Part shown: positions 27,101 through 40,566 of the stretch, in pieces | Layout of the letters: every line of letters begins with the position of its first letter | How positions within the stretch are numbered: position 1 is the stretch's first letter | Assembly: GCF_901709675.1 (NCBI RefSeq) | Contig: NC_051097.1 | Location: forward strand, 8,534,039 to 8,598,038 | Length of the DNA stretch: 64,000 nucleotides | Origin: Syngnathus acus | Taxonomy: Eukaryota; Chordata; Actinopteri; Syngnathiformes; Syngnathidae | Direction: 5' to 3' | Program-made: the position numbers and the translations under genes | The notes under the pieces: generated by a model | What the model saw: only the letters and a program-made list of their open reading frames with translations | The model's database searches: none | What the model was told of the DNA's origin: nothing

Positions 27101-30100
27101 GTTTTGTATTTTTAAAGAGAAGATATAGTATGCAGTTTGTCACCAATTTAAAACACTTCACAAACACTCCAAAACTGCTAAGTCGGGACATTCGCACTGT
27201 ATCAGGTACTCCAAGAATTTTGCCTTCCATTCTTTAAGTTGTGGCTCGAATGATTTTTGATTTTTTTTATTCCAGGGAACATGAACGACTTGACCGCAAC
27301 TCGCCTCTGCAGCCCTCACAAAAAGGCCGTTTACAAAGAGGCTAAAGTGTAGGCAAGCGAAATAAATCACAAACGGGCTGAAAATAGCATGGCCCCAAGA
27401 ACAAAAATCAAATTAAAGCCCGAGACTCCCGAAGGTCCTCAAATCAACTTTGAGTGACCACAACTGCAACGATTCCCTTGTGGCTGTTGTGCCTATCTGC
27501 CAGCTGAAGCGTCTGAAGGATGGCGGCTGGAAGGAGACCAAAGGGGAAGAATGCGCATGAGCCAGAACTATTTCTTCATATAATGTGCCCTTACAGGGTC
27601 TGAACGGAAACCTAATCCTTTTTTTTTTTCCTGGGACAGCCTTGACTTATATATTTTTTTCAAACAAGTTTTATCATTTGAGTGTGAGCCGTCGGAACAA
27701 TCGCGTTGTACCTTAATAGTGTCGCCGTGACACTGAGCAGAAATAAACTGCTGCGATCTCAGTGCACCACACACACACACACACACACTCTCAAAACTCA
27801 CACAATGCATGTCAAAGGAGGTGGTCTGACCCATATCCAGCTCACACTGCGTTTTATCTACGAGGGCAAGAGAGGAAGCCGAGCGCATGGAAACAATTAA
27901 CTCAAATTAGCGCTTCGAGTGTACCGCTTGCAATATTTACATCTGTTTTACTGAGCGAAATCACTGCGAGGTGCTCTACTGTGTTATTTTTTACTGTATT
28001 ACCTTCGATTTCCCATTGACATGCCACGCAAAACTAAACTGAATTCATGAATTACCAAACAATTATGAAAAATATCCTTCAAGGACATGGCAGTCATCCT
28101 GGATCAACATTCTATGCATTGGAGTGCCAAGGGGTCCTTTGGCCCGACTCCTCTACTCGGCAGTATTTTCTTTTGCATAGCACTGCTTATAAACAGAACC
28201 AAGGAGAAATCAATAGGGTCCTTGTCTTGACAGGAAAATACTGTCAGAAAGATGAACGATCGACTAAAAATGCAAGGGTGCTCAAAAGGAGCGTGCGGTA
28301 ATTGGACTCGTGACCTCGGCTTACTTTGGACTTTTTAAAATCACTCGACAGTTCTCAGTTTACATTCTTCCTTGAATGCCCCAAACGCATGGTATTCTCT
28401 GTTTTCCCTTGTACGAAAGCAAGCTCGTCATCTCCTATTAGGAAGTCAATCAAATTAGTAAACAAACACGCATGGACGAAATGACAATTTTGCTAGAGTA
28501 ATTCACCTTTTAGCACTGAACAGCGGGCCCTTGGCAGTGAGCCTGAGGTGGCGCTGAGTCAAGCCGTGGTCAAGGACGGACGGACGGCCGGGGGGGGGCA
28601 AAGAGAGGGAGACTATTATCCTTTGAGAAGTGAGACAAAGGCCAGCGGGGCTTCGCTACACTCGAGTGACGACAAATAATGGCTCGCCGAGACCCGCGAG
28701 TGACCCACTTTTCGTCGATGGTAGGCCACTGATACCCAAAACTAGGGACGATTCAAATACAAAGGTAAGTGGGGGAGGAGGGGGGTGAGTAAGGGTGGTC
28801 ATAGAAGAAATCTAGAAGGTCGTGGGAAAGCGCCGTGACATTCAGTTCATCTTCATCACAACATCAAATTTTGAGACATTTCAAAACAGACCTAGAAATG
28901 CCTCATGACCAGGAAAGTCCGACAGATTCCGATATTTGGTAGAGTAAAATTCCGATAACAATTACAAATATATAATGATTGATTAATTTATTACTCAAAG
29001 GGAGACAAAGCATGATCCAGGAGTTAGCAAAACTCAAACTTGCTGAGTCATGGAATTCAACACGTTAGCTAGTTTTAAAAAAAAAGGCCAATTTTGTTAT
29101 TCTTTCCTTTTAAAAACGATAAAATTTAGTAGAAGGAGCAAGATTTGTCTTTGGTGTGGAAATGGCAATAGAAAATGTCGTGCAGTTGATCCAAATCCAG
29201 TTAACACAATCACTCTTAACCTTAGCTGCTCTAAATTACACAAGCTGTTAAGTCAGCAAGATGGATGAATGTTTCAGTAGGGATATTCTTAGTAGACCTC
29301 GCTTTTAAGTGCTTGAATATGCACACACAAAGTCTTACGGCATTGTGTCTCACTGAAATGAAAGGCATTTTGAAAAGGGGGGGGGGCGGAGATTCACATT
29401 AAGGTTATGCTGAATCATGTCCGAAACATGCAGATTCACGGCCGAATCAGATGCGCTCCCTTGCTGGAGAGAACTCCCACGATGAAAAAAGCCCCAGAAA
29501 AATGAAGCGCTGCATTGCGTTTTAATTCACTTACGTAAGATGTTCAGCGGGGGGGGGGGACATGAATTTTAAAAGTAAAGTGATGGACAGAGTGAGGAGA
29601 GAGACGAAGATGCATCTAAGGGGGGGATTTAAAATGTTCATCTTAACATTTCCTAGGCACTGCAATAAATAAGACGAAAAATATATAATATTCAGTCATA
29701 AAAAAATCTTAGTTTTATATATAAACAAATAATAAATATAAATAATTGTTTTTTTTATTGCTGTTAAATTGTCAAACATCTAAAATATTTAAAGTTATTG
29801 AAAGTGGGACAGGGAGGGGGCTGTTTTTATCTGCTACATTGTAAGCAACAATAATTCAAGAATACACTCCAGGCATATGAATGTTTTTTGTTTTTTTTCC
29901 CAAAACTAGCTTCTTAGGCAAATCATCTTTAAGTCGTATAAAGACATGCAGACATCCTCACAGGCGGTGGGGAAGATTTAGTCACTCTGATCACAACACT
30001 GAGGCTGACAGAAAAAAGGCTCCAGCAGTATTTGTGGCAAGATGCCACATTCATTTTAATCTGAGCTAGACAAGTCTCTCTGAAAAGTCCCTAAAGTCAA

Positions 30101-33100
30101 AATGTTTCAGACATCCAGAACTACCACAACAACACGACCCGGAAACGTGTAACCATAACCATTTACTCTTATTTATTCATTGTTTGTGCCTTCTTGTTTT
30201 TATTTTTTGGGGTTGTTTACTTGTATGTATATTGTGTACTATGTCTTGTCACCGTGGGATAGTGGGAACGTTATTTCGATTTCTTTGTGTGTCTTGGCAT
30301 GTGAAGAAATTGACAATAAAGCAGACTTTGACTTTGATAAGTGATGCTATAAATGACAATTATCCATCACATGTTTTTAAATGCTATGTGACTTAGCGCC
30401 ATAGGTATGTTTTGCATTGACAGAATACTGAAGGACATTCTTCATTCACAATATGGACCTATAAAAGTGCCAACAATGCGTGTGCGTGTTATAGTAAATA
30501 ACGTATGTCGACTAGCATGAGGACGCTGGGTCAAATGTTGCTTTCCCACTCCACACACACAGTACAGGTTTAACTGGGTAATTTCCCACTCGGGGAAGCA
30601 GCAAAAGTAGCATCAATCAATTTTGTCTTGATAATTGGACACGGCGCTCGAGAGCTAACAGCTAGCTATTCTGTTTTGCTAACTGACTCAACGGCAATCC
30701 AAGCAAAACATTTTTGAGATCCCTGCGAGAAAATGTCGAACCAAATAATCCTAAATATGCTAAACTCCTGCTGGAGTTAACAAAATAAAGACGTTTAATT
30801 TTCATGAGATTCGTTTTATGTCCTCGCTCTGCACGCTCATGCCGACTTGGATATATAAAAGTCACCATTAGCACTGTGCCACAACCACAAGGCCAGATTT
30901 AATTAGACGTTCATTCGGCGCTGCTCATTTCTTGCACGTGACGTGCATTTGCCATTTTATGTCCAGTCGCATGGTGTAAAAATAGATTCCTTTTACAATT
31001 TCATGATCCTTGAAGGGATTTCTCTTCTGCGGCTCAGCTGTAACAAAATGAGGGTGCACCGCATGAAGGTGAAAGCTTTCCCATCGCAACGCCGTCAACT
31101 GATAGATTCATAGAGGTGGTCTGATGGCTGACCTCGCTATGAATCCACTTAAAAGATCAATACACTTATGAATATTTGTTGCCGTGGTGTTTCGGTAACG
31201 CGCTTAATCAATTTTCTTTTCAGGCGCAAACAGTCGGCACTAGCTATAGCTATAGATTTGTTTTACAGAGGTCAACCTGGTGGTAGAAGCGCACTTTAAC
31301 GAAAACAGACTTATGGCTCCGATGTACGATGAGTCAGTGTTTCCTTTTGTACGTATCGCACAGTGAGTCAAGTTGAAATGTTTGTTTTACTTGATATTAC
31401 GCATACTTATATGACAGTATCCATTCAGTCCAGATCTCTCCTCAGTCCGTCGAGGTTCGACGTTGACTAACTACCCCCGTGTCGTCGGAAAGGGTGGGAA
31501 CCCTATGATTTAAACGACTGTGTCATCAAATGTCGCCACTACGTGCGGCTTCGTACGGTGACGGTCTGGTTGTAAACAAGAACATTTACAGCCTGGCGTC
31601 AGAGAAAACCAGCTTTGAATCATCCGCGTGTGACCTCTTATGATGGATTCGAATGTCACACTAAAAGAGACCAGCGTCCCCCGCAGCGCGAGAATTCCAT
31701 CTGGCCTCCCAGGTATTATGACTCATGGTGGCTGCACGTCACCAACTTGTTCTTTTCGCTGTTTACTGCTAAATAAGGAGTTGTGAAAACGTGATAGGAC
31801 TTACTAGATTCCGTGTTTGTGTGGTGAACATGCTATGTCGCAAGTCTCAATGTTATCAATCTTAACTGCTACTTATGCTAATATGCTAAGTTATGAACGA
31901 ACGACTTGCTTCACTTTCAATGGAATTGCGAATATAGCGACTAAGGCTATGGTGTCATCGTGACCCAGGGGTGGGGAATTGGACACCCGACATTACAACA
32001 GCCAGTTCAGCATCAATAATGAATGGCAGAGAAAGGCATTTGGTTTTAGATTTCACATCTCCAACCTCCCCCTCGGCGTCTTTGTTCGCGGGCAGTCCCG
32101 GAAAATCCTCGCCAATTTGACAAGTTACTACTGTACCTCGCAGATGTGACACAGAAAATGTCTGCGGGTCCCATCAAAAGCAATTAGCCTTGAGCAAGTG
32201 CTGCCATTTATAGGCTCATAAAGTGGGCCAAATGAGAGACAGTGACACATAAAGATATCAGAGAACAAGAGGAGGAAACGTGGAAACAAAGTGATGATGG
32301 AAGGCAAAGAAGAATTGAGAGCGAGGGAAGGAAAAGAGGAATAGCTCTGTAAAAGGAGACGGTTTTGGCCATGTGGACGCCATGTGGACACTTGGCAGGA
32401 AGTGTGGAATCCCACAATAAAGAAACACATAAAACATAATCAGAGGGTATCTAAACGTGAGTATACTCAAAAAGCAGACTTTACTACAAGCAACTATTTG
32501 AAGAACAATTGGAAACATCATGTACTTTACGTATGGCCTTAATACGTTGCGTTAACATGAAAGCCGTCTTTTTTTCGTTATAACACAATGACATCATCAT
32601 CGCCGCTTAGCTTGTTTACACTAACAACGCCAGATATAACTGCGCCAAATAGTTTTCCAGTGTTCCGTAACAGAGGGTTAGGGTTAGTTTGACCGAAATC
32701 GCCAAATTAACTAACGCACAGCTTGCCAGTGCACTTCTTGGAAAAATGGACAGAAATAGGCAACAAATCACATTCTAGGGTCGGGCTACGCTAGTTGATG
32801 ACATCACAGTATCTGGCTCAGTGTGAAAATAGCTTCAAGCATGTTTGACCACAGAGCTTCCAGTGCCATTTTGTCCAGAGTCCCCCATCCTCATTGCTTT
32901 CAAAGGAACTACTGGGGTAATACTTAGCGCTAAGCTAACTAGCTAGCTAAGAAGTAACTCCTGAAAGCCGCTGGCTCTGTTTCAGAGAACAATCGACTAA
33001 GAAACCATACATCTTAAGATAAAAGCCCTTTAAAATGTTAAAAAATACTTTTGAACATTGCAGAAGCCCAAAAAAATGAACAAAATACTCATCTAGCATG

Positions 33101-36100
33101 ATAATCCTTCCCCAAATATCTTTTACACTAAAATACCGTCTCTTTGGTGAACCATCTCAGTTATCGTCGGTCAATCAGCCTTAGAATCTGCGTCTTGTGG
33201 TTTGCTTCAAGCCAAAAGAGGCAAACTTAAAAGCGGGAGGCGGACCAATGAAGGAGTATAAAGTGACATAAAAGACAAATGGCAGAAGCATGGTTGTTAC
33301 CGAAGGCCATTCAGGAAAGAGATGTTGGGGAAGCAGATCACAACACGGAATATCATCTCCCCCAGGAGCACGCATTTAAACTCTCCCTCGACAACAAAAA
33401 CCTCGACAAATAACAAATGAAAATGTCAACTTGAAATGATCTTTTTTAACTCCATCAACATCTATCCTCTTCTACTTCTAAAGAATCCACTTAGAACCGT
33501 TTCCTCCTCTTCTGGTCTGCTCCGTAAATTATCCAGGAAGTTCCACCATAATAACTTTCACAGACTTGCTTTCATTCACAATATTTCAACACGAGCACTC
33601 AGTAGCGAGGAGACCACTGCCAAGACCAGATTGCGGTCGAGATTGTTTACACGACACTATTTTTAAATAAAGAACGTATTAAAACCGACGTGGCTTTGGC
33701 CGTCAGCATACTTGAATGCTAAAGTCGGTTGTTTGTGTTGGCGAGTAAATCTCGAACAAAACAACAGAGACTGTCTGTCCGACCCCAAAAACCTTGATCG
33801 TGTATCAATAAAAACATTCAAAACTCTCTTCTTTAATTTGGTGGTTATATTTTTAATTGTTCTTAAAAACCAAAATGTGTCAACTTCGTGCATTTCTGCA
33901 CCTTTTAAACGAGCCAAACTATGCATTCTCCAGTTACGACACGCTACAGGAATCAAAGTCTGTGCCCAGCCTGGAACAAATGCAGTTCAATCAGTTTTTA
34001 CAGTGTTGTTTTTGAAGGAAAAAAAAAATAAATCCTCCGACTCTGCTCCACTGCACTCGCCAAAGGAACCCGGTCGGCTGCCAACAGCCGGCCACTTTGC
34101 TCATTAGCCAGATAATGTGTTTTTTATTTTTACAGCATGGCTACTTTATCCTGCAGTCTCGCTACCAGCGTCATTCTCGCATGCACGGACGGACACACGC
34201 CGGCAGCGATTAACAACTGCTATTTATTGAACAAAGCCATCAAGCTGCCCACAGCAAACACGGCACACAATGAGGAGGAATTGGAGAGCGGTGACATCAC
34301 TGTGTACACTATTGACAATAGTATTGGGACACCTGCTTGTTAAACTGACACAAAGTGCAAACATGGAGTTACTCAATGTTTCCACTCTTCTGGAAATACT
34401 ACAATTTTGAATAAATCTGTGAGGATTTTTTTAAATTATTATTATTGAAAATTTGAAAAATAAAAGTTCACTGATTAAAAATCGGTTCCACTTCATCCCA
34501 AAAGTATTTTGTAGTCAATTTTCCATGGTTTGTTCAAAAAAACGTAAAATGAGATGTTTGCGTCTCCGTGCCTCCGAGCCGTGTTATGGTTAAAACATGG
34601 GTGTTTTGCGTCACGTGACAAACCGAGTCAATCGGAGGTGTGTACGATTGGGTGGGTCCGCAAAGTGGCCTGCTGCTGCTGACATTTGCCATTGATCATG
34701 TCGCTTTATAGACTTTCTGCGGTTAAACCCCCCAACAGATGATTACAGTGGGGCCTCTGTAAGGCGGAGGGGGGGGGGGGTTATGATTTTCATCACTCCT
34801 TGGTTTTCCCACCCCCACTTGTAAGGTGGAAATGACTTTCTAAAGCTAGCTTGGAGATAAATGGTCAATTTAAATTTGACCTCTGTTATGTTTCTATTTC
34901 ATCAACCTCTCAAGCAAACAGTTGCACAACCCACGCCGGCGCAAGCTAGCTGCTCTGTGCTAATCCCATGTGAAATATATAGGACATGGCGCATTAGCAT
35001 GGGTGTGTTACATGAAAGAAGCGAAAGGCTAATGTTAATCGGAATTAGTTTGTAATTCCCAGACAAAAGAGAGCGGATTAAAGTTGACATGTTCGCATGA
35101 CTAGACTGCTTTTGGGTTGAGCCCCCCCACCACCACCACCGGCCCCGATCCAGAGGACAACATGTGGGTGACGTGGGTGTCGCAGCAGTGACTGCTCGTG
35201 TCCACCGGGGGATTACGTTGGGATTGCTTTAATCATTAAAGGACGTTTTCCAATATACAACAAATTCATAGTCATCATAAATCTTGTCAGTGAATGTACA
35301 CTTGTTAAATTGTTTATCAAAACATTGTTTGCATTTAAGAAATGTTTTACGATAGCAAGTCTGTGCCAAATAAATAGACCTTTAATTGGAACAATACTTC
35401 CCGAAAATGTTGTTTGGGAGATTCCAACTGCACTTGAAGACTCTTCAGAGTCACAGAGGACACGATGTAACAACAGTTTTCACAAGCTGCCAACAAGCTG
35501 TAAATTCTCATGTAAAATAGGCCCAATGTCCCTTTAATGTCTAGACAGGAGCGCCACATAATAAAGACAAATGAGGCCCGATCGGTTATTCATTTTCATA
35601 AGAAGCCGTCCCAGCTTCTGATCTGCGCCGTAAATAAAATCAAGCAGGTCTTTATATCCGCACATTAGCACGCCACACCATCCCCCCGCGCCTTTAGAGA
35701 GCTGCCTGTGTTTTACGACCCCTGTGCATCTTACCAAGGATACACAGAAAAACACAAAAAGAGGCCTGCGGTGGGCAGTCCACATAAACCCAGCGTCTGA
35801 TATGAGGTGGGCCAGGAGAGAGAAAGAAGGGGGAGTTACCAGAAGGGATTTTCCAAGAGCATTTTACGACCAGGGTTGTATATCACAACCAATCCAGGCA
35901 GAGGCTAAAATGAGAAGACCTCGTTCTCCCTTATCACCGATAAATACACACAAGGGTTAATTCATAAAAAATCGTGAGAGTAAAATATCGAAGATTAAAA
36001 CACACAGTGTTCCAGGATCCACGTACTTCTACACACACAAATCTCAGAGGGATGACGTGTAAGAAGACCTCCTGCGATCCAGTCTGGCAGCCAGCTTACA

Positions 36101-39100
36101 CTCTGGCAATGCCGCTGCACACTGTCACCTCCACTCATGGCTGGCTTGTTACAGGATTTGTGGAGAAAATCCCTCGCACGTACACACACACGAGACAGAT
36201 CCACACGCAAGACCAGTTCCGTGTCCTTCAGAACTATCTTCACTTAAGTATTCTTTGGGTTAATATGACGGGGAACCGATTTCAAATGCTGATACAGCAA
36301 AAGCGAATTCAGGTCATCACGCAATGCCACAAGTGGCTTCCACCTTCCAAAAACATCTGAGAGGTGAGCAGGCTTGACCCTTTGTGCTCCTAATTGCTCC
36401 ACTGCAATAAAAACCTAAATAATCAAAGCGCTTTCTTACCATGAAGTAATATTGCTAAAAGGTCCGTGTCACATCATGTTTCAAAGTAATAGCAGTGGAC
36501 AGGCCAGCTAACAGAACTAATCCTCCTAACGCTTAATCACTTTCATTCAACCTTTCCACAAATCTGATCTCATCTTCTTTCCCTGCACACATTGAAATGC
36601 GTTTGTTGAACGCGTCTTTCGCCAAATGTGCAGCAGTTTGCTATTTAACCCGTTTGGAATTAACCCCAGGAAATGTTAATGAGGATACACATTTAAAATT
36701 TGTATGTACAAGGTATTTCATGGAAAATTGACATAATTGTTTAGTCTAGAAGCATCGCCAATTCTTGCTCAAATAATCTCAAAATTTGCACCAAACAAAA
36801 ATGTGCATAAACCATTTAGTATTATTTTACATTACAGTATACATTATTTTTTTTCTAAATGTAACAGGTCTTTGCCGCTTGTAACGTAACGTCAGAGTGG
36901 AAACACTTATGTTAGCCATGCTAGTTAGCTATGCTAGTTAGCTATGCTAGCCATGCTATAGTATTTATTTCACTAATTCTAGACACTCAAACTCTTGTAA
37001 CTGGTTGCAAACATTCATTTGAAGACAACGTTATCAAAATATACTAAAGTTGTCAGGCTCACTTAATAGCACTTTTGAAATCATGACCCCTGATGGAACA
37101 GGTCAAAGGTCGAACACAAATATTGTAAAAAGACCTGTTCTATGACATCACTCCTTGCCTTTAACTCCACCGAATGACACACTCGAGAATGTTCTTTCCT
37201 TTCATTTTTTTTCTCATCTGTCATTATCTCTAAAGATGTGCTTGACGACATTCTGTTGCTGTTATGCATCTTGGGCACACACGTGAGAGGTGACAGCATC
37301 CCACAGCTGCCCGCAACTTCATTTTAGTACTCTCCTGCTGAGAGCTTCAAAGTGTTTACAACAATGCGTGTTTTCTTTGTGTATCTGTGTGTGTATTCCC
37401 GTTACGCAACGGGCGAGATCTTCCCATCTGGGCATCTCTTGACCAGCCGAGCGAGAGACGACAGCTCTGCCTCGCCTGCTCAAAAGTGTCCTCCTCGGCT
37501 TCCAACCGTGCAACATGGGGCCTCGAAATGATGCAACATTTATCATCATCACCGACACTGTCAGCCCGTTGGCCCTCATCATCTTTACACATGCATGGCG
37601 GAAAACAGGGTCCATCTCCACAGGGTGTCAAACAAACTTCTTACCCACCAATCTAGATTATCCTGCTAAATACGTCAGTCTGTAACACATACCACCCCCT
37701 CCCCACCCAATTCTCCATCTTCCTCCCCACAGGGCTCATTGTGGTGGAAAAGATGCTAAAACAAAGAGAGCAGACAGCGCCGTGATGATCCTCAACGTAG
37801 CAGCTGTAACCGAGCTCCATTTTCTTTTTTTTTTTTGCTAACCGTGCACAATCTTAATGGTTGTGGCAATGTTTTTCCTGCGAAAATCACTTCAACACAT
37901 CTTTCACATTGACTGCAAATGTTCCATACAGGATGTGAGAATTCTTGTACTCCTCTGCCCATCACATCCTGCCTGGGGGGGGGGAGCAAAACAAAAGCAC
38001 AGACACAAAAAAACACTTACATTTGATTTCAACCAGGGCCACAATGTCAGTGGCACAGTTCAAATAAATGAATTAGAGATGCACAGACAGGAGACGCGTC
38101 TGCAGGAAATGTAGGCAATGAGCGCTATCTGATTTCAGACTGTAACACATCCCGGAATAATGATATGATAAATATGCACTCGCGCTGGAATTAGGATAAA
38201 GTGTGCCTCTCATTATCAATAAACCCAAAGCTAGACATAATTGAGAACAGCACTTGAATAATCGAATGAAATTGAGCACTTCCCAAAAGCAGATTCCTGC
38301 TGTAGTGCCAAGCTGACCTGCGGGGGGCAGCAAACTATTACAATGCAACGTTAAAATAGGAGTAGCAAGATAGGCTGCCTGTTAGCTTATCTGGTAATTT
38401 ACGCTACAGTTGTAAACTCCTTGTCATGTGTACTGTGGAATGACAAAGTAACACAATTGTTACGTCTCGATTTTTGCCCGGCGACAGCTCTATCGTTCGG
38501 CATACAATACAGTCTCGGAATCTAAACTTGGTGTTAACCACAAAGATAAAAATTAGAATCGGCCTCGAGAAGAACGTGATAATTGTTCACGATCATTTTT
38601 TAGAGATATCTGATGAGTTGGCCTTTCAGGACTTTGGTTGAACAAAGGGCCGATTATCTGCCTACTACTAGTGGGGGGCGGGGGGGGAAATGTCTGAAGT
38701 TGAAGCCAACAAACGTGTTTGTCAAAGAAAAAAACAACACCAGCGTTAAACTGAGGTTGAACCACAAGCATGAGAATAGCTTCATTTAGTCAGACAGACA
38801 ACTGCGATTGAATTTCCAGACGGCGATCTCATGTGAGAAAAGGCCGCTTCAACAAAGACTGACTGCATTGTTCTCCCACACGAGTGACATTCCAGGAATA
38901 AGCAGCAGGAGATCTTTCTCCCACGCGAGGCTAACATCTGAAGAAGAGACTGCACGCATACGCTTTACACTCACAAGACACACGTTCAACACAAAGGTCA
39001 CTCACCGAGGTGGTCTCCATGGAAACTGTTATCGTGCGACATTCTCCCGTGATGAACAGCAGGTGGCCAGATTTGACCGGTCTTGCGAACGCTGACAATG

Positions 39101-40566
39101 GTGGCCTCCGACATGACCACGTGGCCCCCCTGCTGCCGATGGTGACGCTTCTGCGACTGCGGCGTCGGGGGGCTGCTGCTGTCGAAGGAGTGCTGGGAGT
39201 TCTGGGAATTCTGCGACGGCGAGCGGCTCTTCTCTCGGAAGGGTCGCCGGAAGGCCGTGGTGGGGCTGGGCGAGACGTGGCTGGACTGTCCCGATGAGAA
39301 GTCCTCCTCGCTGGACGTCAGGTTCTCGTTGGAGCTGCAGTCCGGCGTGTAGCCGCCGCCCCCGCCGACGTCCTCGAAGCTCCCCGGGGAGTATGAGCGG
39401 CGGGGCCACGTCAGGAGGTGATCGTCACCGCCGCCGTGGTCTCGCATCTGGACGCCGCCCCGCCCGTCGCCGCCGCCACCGCCTTCGCCCATCATTACGC
39501 CACCGACATAGACGCTGGAGTAAGCTTGGAAATCAGAGGGTTGCCAAGGCGGTGGAGGAGGCTTACCACCGTTGGATCTTTGAAGTCTCTGATTGGGTTC
39601 TCCGTCTTCATACTCTGCATCGTAGCCACAGGTGCTCTCGGTGGACCGACCCCTGTACACGGGTCTGGCGCGAAGCTCCCCGGCCACGGTTGCCAGGTTA
39701 CCAGGCAGCGAGTGCAGGGATCTCTTCCGCTCCATCTGCATGGCTTGGTTCCCCAGGGAACTGATCTTGTCCGAGACTTCGCGCTCATTGACCCGAACCA
39801 GCCCCCTGTCGTGGTGGAACTCCATGTTGGTGTAGAATGGTGGCGGTGGCAGCGGCGGCTGCTTCTCTTGACCTTTATCGCCCACAGAGTGAGAGTTGGC
39901 CCGCTTGATCCTCTCAAAGTTGGATCTTAGAGCAGCCACACCGAGGCCCATGCCAAGCTTGTCTTTGGGGTCGCAGGGCAGCTCCTTCTCCGGGGGCGGA
40001 AGTACTGGCCTTCGGGGCGACGCGGAGACGCCTCCTCTTTGCTTGGAGGGCGAGAGCCCGTCCAGATTGTCACAGGATGTCGACTCAGCCTGTTGGGGTG
40101 CCTCGAAAGCCGACTCCAGCCCGTCTCCGTGGGATGCCGACTTCCTCGCCGGTTGGGGTCTCGGTTTGGATCTGCCGGTTCCATCTCCGTGAGGCTGGTA
40201 TCGGCTTCTGTCCACGATAGGAGCGGCACCGTAGCCGCCGCAACCCACCCCGCCGGTCTCCTGCATGTGCGGCTGCTGAGACTCTGCCCCCTGAGAGGCA
40301 CTGGGGTCCACCCCCTCATTGAGAGGCGTTTTCCTAAAGCCCCAGCGCTGTTTGTCGTAGCTTTTCCTCTCCTTGGCCAGGAGGGTTTGCAGGTAGATCA
40401 TGCGGAAACGTTCCTTGTTCACTTCTTGCTCCAGTCTCCTGATGGACGCTTTGCATCTCTCCAGCTCGTGCTCGATACCTCCCACAGACCTCAGCTCCAT
40501 CTTGGGGGGTTCCGACTCAGGGAATTGAGCTTTCCACGCCTCGATGAATCCCACCGGCTCTACCAT
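7059..40566 (-). CDS. bcr: BCR: coiled-coil, RhoGEF-PH-C2-RhoGAP signalling protein
   Basis: Cytoplasmic regulator of Rho/Rac GTPases. The 23 coding exons are 39006-40566, 19214-19398, 17354-17458, 17007-17192, 15163-15270, 14685-14745, 14549-14601, 14304-14444, 11811-11932, 11493-11658, 11305-11424, 11062-11137, 10866-10970, 10523-10597, 10245-10342, 9636-9767, 8548-8607, 8310-8419, 8097-8236, 7887-8021, 7705-7810, 7259-7421, 7059-7148. All phases close, giving 1365 aa (human 1271; most of the excess is in exon 1). Domains: N-terminal oligomerisation coiled coil (about 1-75); Ser/Pro-rich region with Tyr245 in YTNM, matching the human Grb2 site Tyr177 with Asn at +2; DH about 590-785; PH about 800-960; C2 about 985-1115; RhoGAP about 1148-1342 with the arginine finger in GIYRVSG; C-terminal PDZ ligand STEV. 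The start ATG has A at -3 and G at +4. The close relative ABR lacks the exon 1 region, so BCR is clear. Confidence 0.96.
9033..9050 (+). promoter_or_regulatory. strong CTCF-like motif in a bcr intron
   Basis: CCAATAGAGGGCGCTGT matches the CTCF core nearly perfectly on the plus strand. It sits in the intron between the exons at 8548-8607 and 9636-9767. Confidence 0.5.
9620..9627. promoter_or_regulatory. palindromic CRE (TGACGTCA) in a bcr intron
   Basis: A perfect 8-bp cAMP-response element begins 8 bp past the splice donor of the exon at 9636-9767. A single copy in an intron may be chance. Confidence 0.3.
15054..15091. repeat. (ATAAT)n pentanucleotide repeat
   Basis: About seven tandem ATAAT units in the bcr intron just downstream, in gene sense, of the exon at 15163-15270. 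Confidence 0.85.
15441..15482. promoter_or_regulatory. tandem RFX-type X-boxes in a bcr intron
   Basis: GTAACCACGGCAAC (15441-15454) matches the 14-bp RFX X-box (GTNRCC-NN-RGYAAC type) on both half sites. GTTGCCATAGCGAC (15469-15482) is a second copy with one deviation in the last half site. Both lie in the intron between the exons at 15163-15270 and 17007-17192. Binding is inferred from the motifs only. Confidence 0.45.
21077..21119. repeat. (CA)n microsatellite
   Basis: About 21 uninterrupted CA units in bcr intron 1. Confidence 0.95.
24729..24805 (-). repeat. degenerate tRNA-like SINE head (tentative)
   Basis: The minus strand has a box A-like GGTTGAGAGGTTAA and, about 30 nt later, a box B-like GTGGGTTTGATTC, as in the head of a tRNA-derived SINE. 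No clear tail or target-site duplication is visible. Confidence 0.3.
27766..27788. repeat. short (CA)n microsatellite
   Basis: About 11 CA units in bcr intron 1. Confidence 0.85.
30175..30345 (+). mobile_element. 5'-truncated LINE 3' tail (L2/CR1-like, tentative)
   Basis: The segment ends in TGACAATAAAG followed by a short tandem GACTTT repeat, typical of the 3' ends of vertebrate L2/CR1-class retrotransposons, preceded by a T/G-rich untranslated-like stretch. No reverse transcriptase frame is present, so it is a dead fragment. The left boundary is approximate. Confidence 0.5.
36919..36958. repeat. short 13-bp tandem repeat
   Basis: ATGCTAGTTAGCT is repeated about 2.5 times with a degenerate third copy. 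It is a minor local duplication in bcr intron 1. Confidence 0.6.

Larger units (their letters stand above)
19399..39005 (-). other. bcr: 19.6-kb first coding intron of bcr
   Basis: The donor (CTCG|gtgagt) is at 39005 and the acceptor (GACAG|ATGG) at 19399. I read both strands and found no convincing gene inside, only short unrelated open frames. It contains CA repeats (21077-21119, 27766-27788), a G15 run near 23082, a degenerate SINE-like patch (24729-24805), a LINE 3' tail (about 30175-30345) and a 13-bp repeat near 36919-36958. A long first intron is also a feature of human BCR and usually carries regulatory elements, which cannot be located without cross-species alignment. Confidence 0.7.

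Noticed and set aside
32670-32686. TTAGGG units resembling an interstitial telomere
   Set aside because: Only two units are present, which is expected by chance.
33712-34107. 131-codon plus-strand open frame in bcr intron 1
   Set aside because: A hydrophobic patch is present but there is no signal peptide context, splice support or similarity.
35974-36360. 128-codon plus-strand open frame in bcr intron 1
   Set aside because: Composition is intron-like with CA-derived Thr-His repeats, and no domain or splice pattern supports it.
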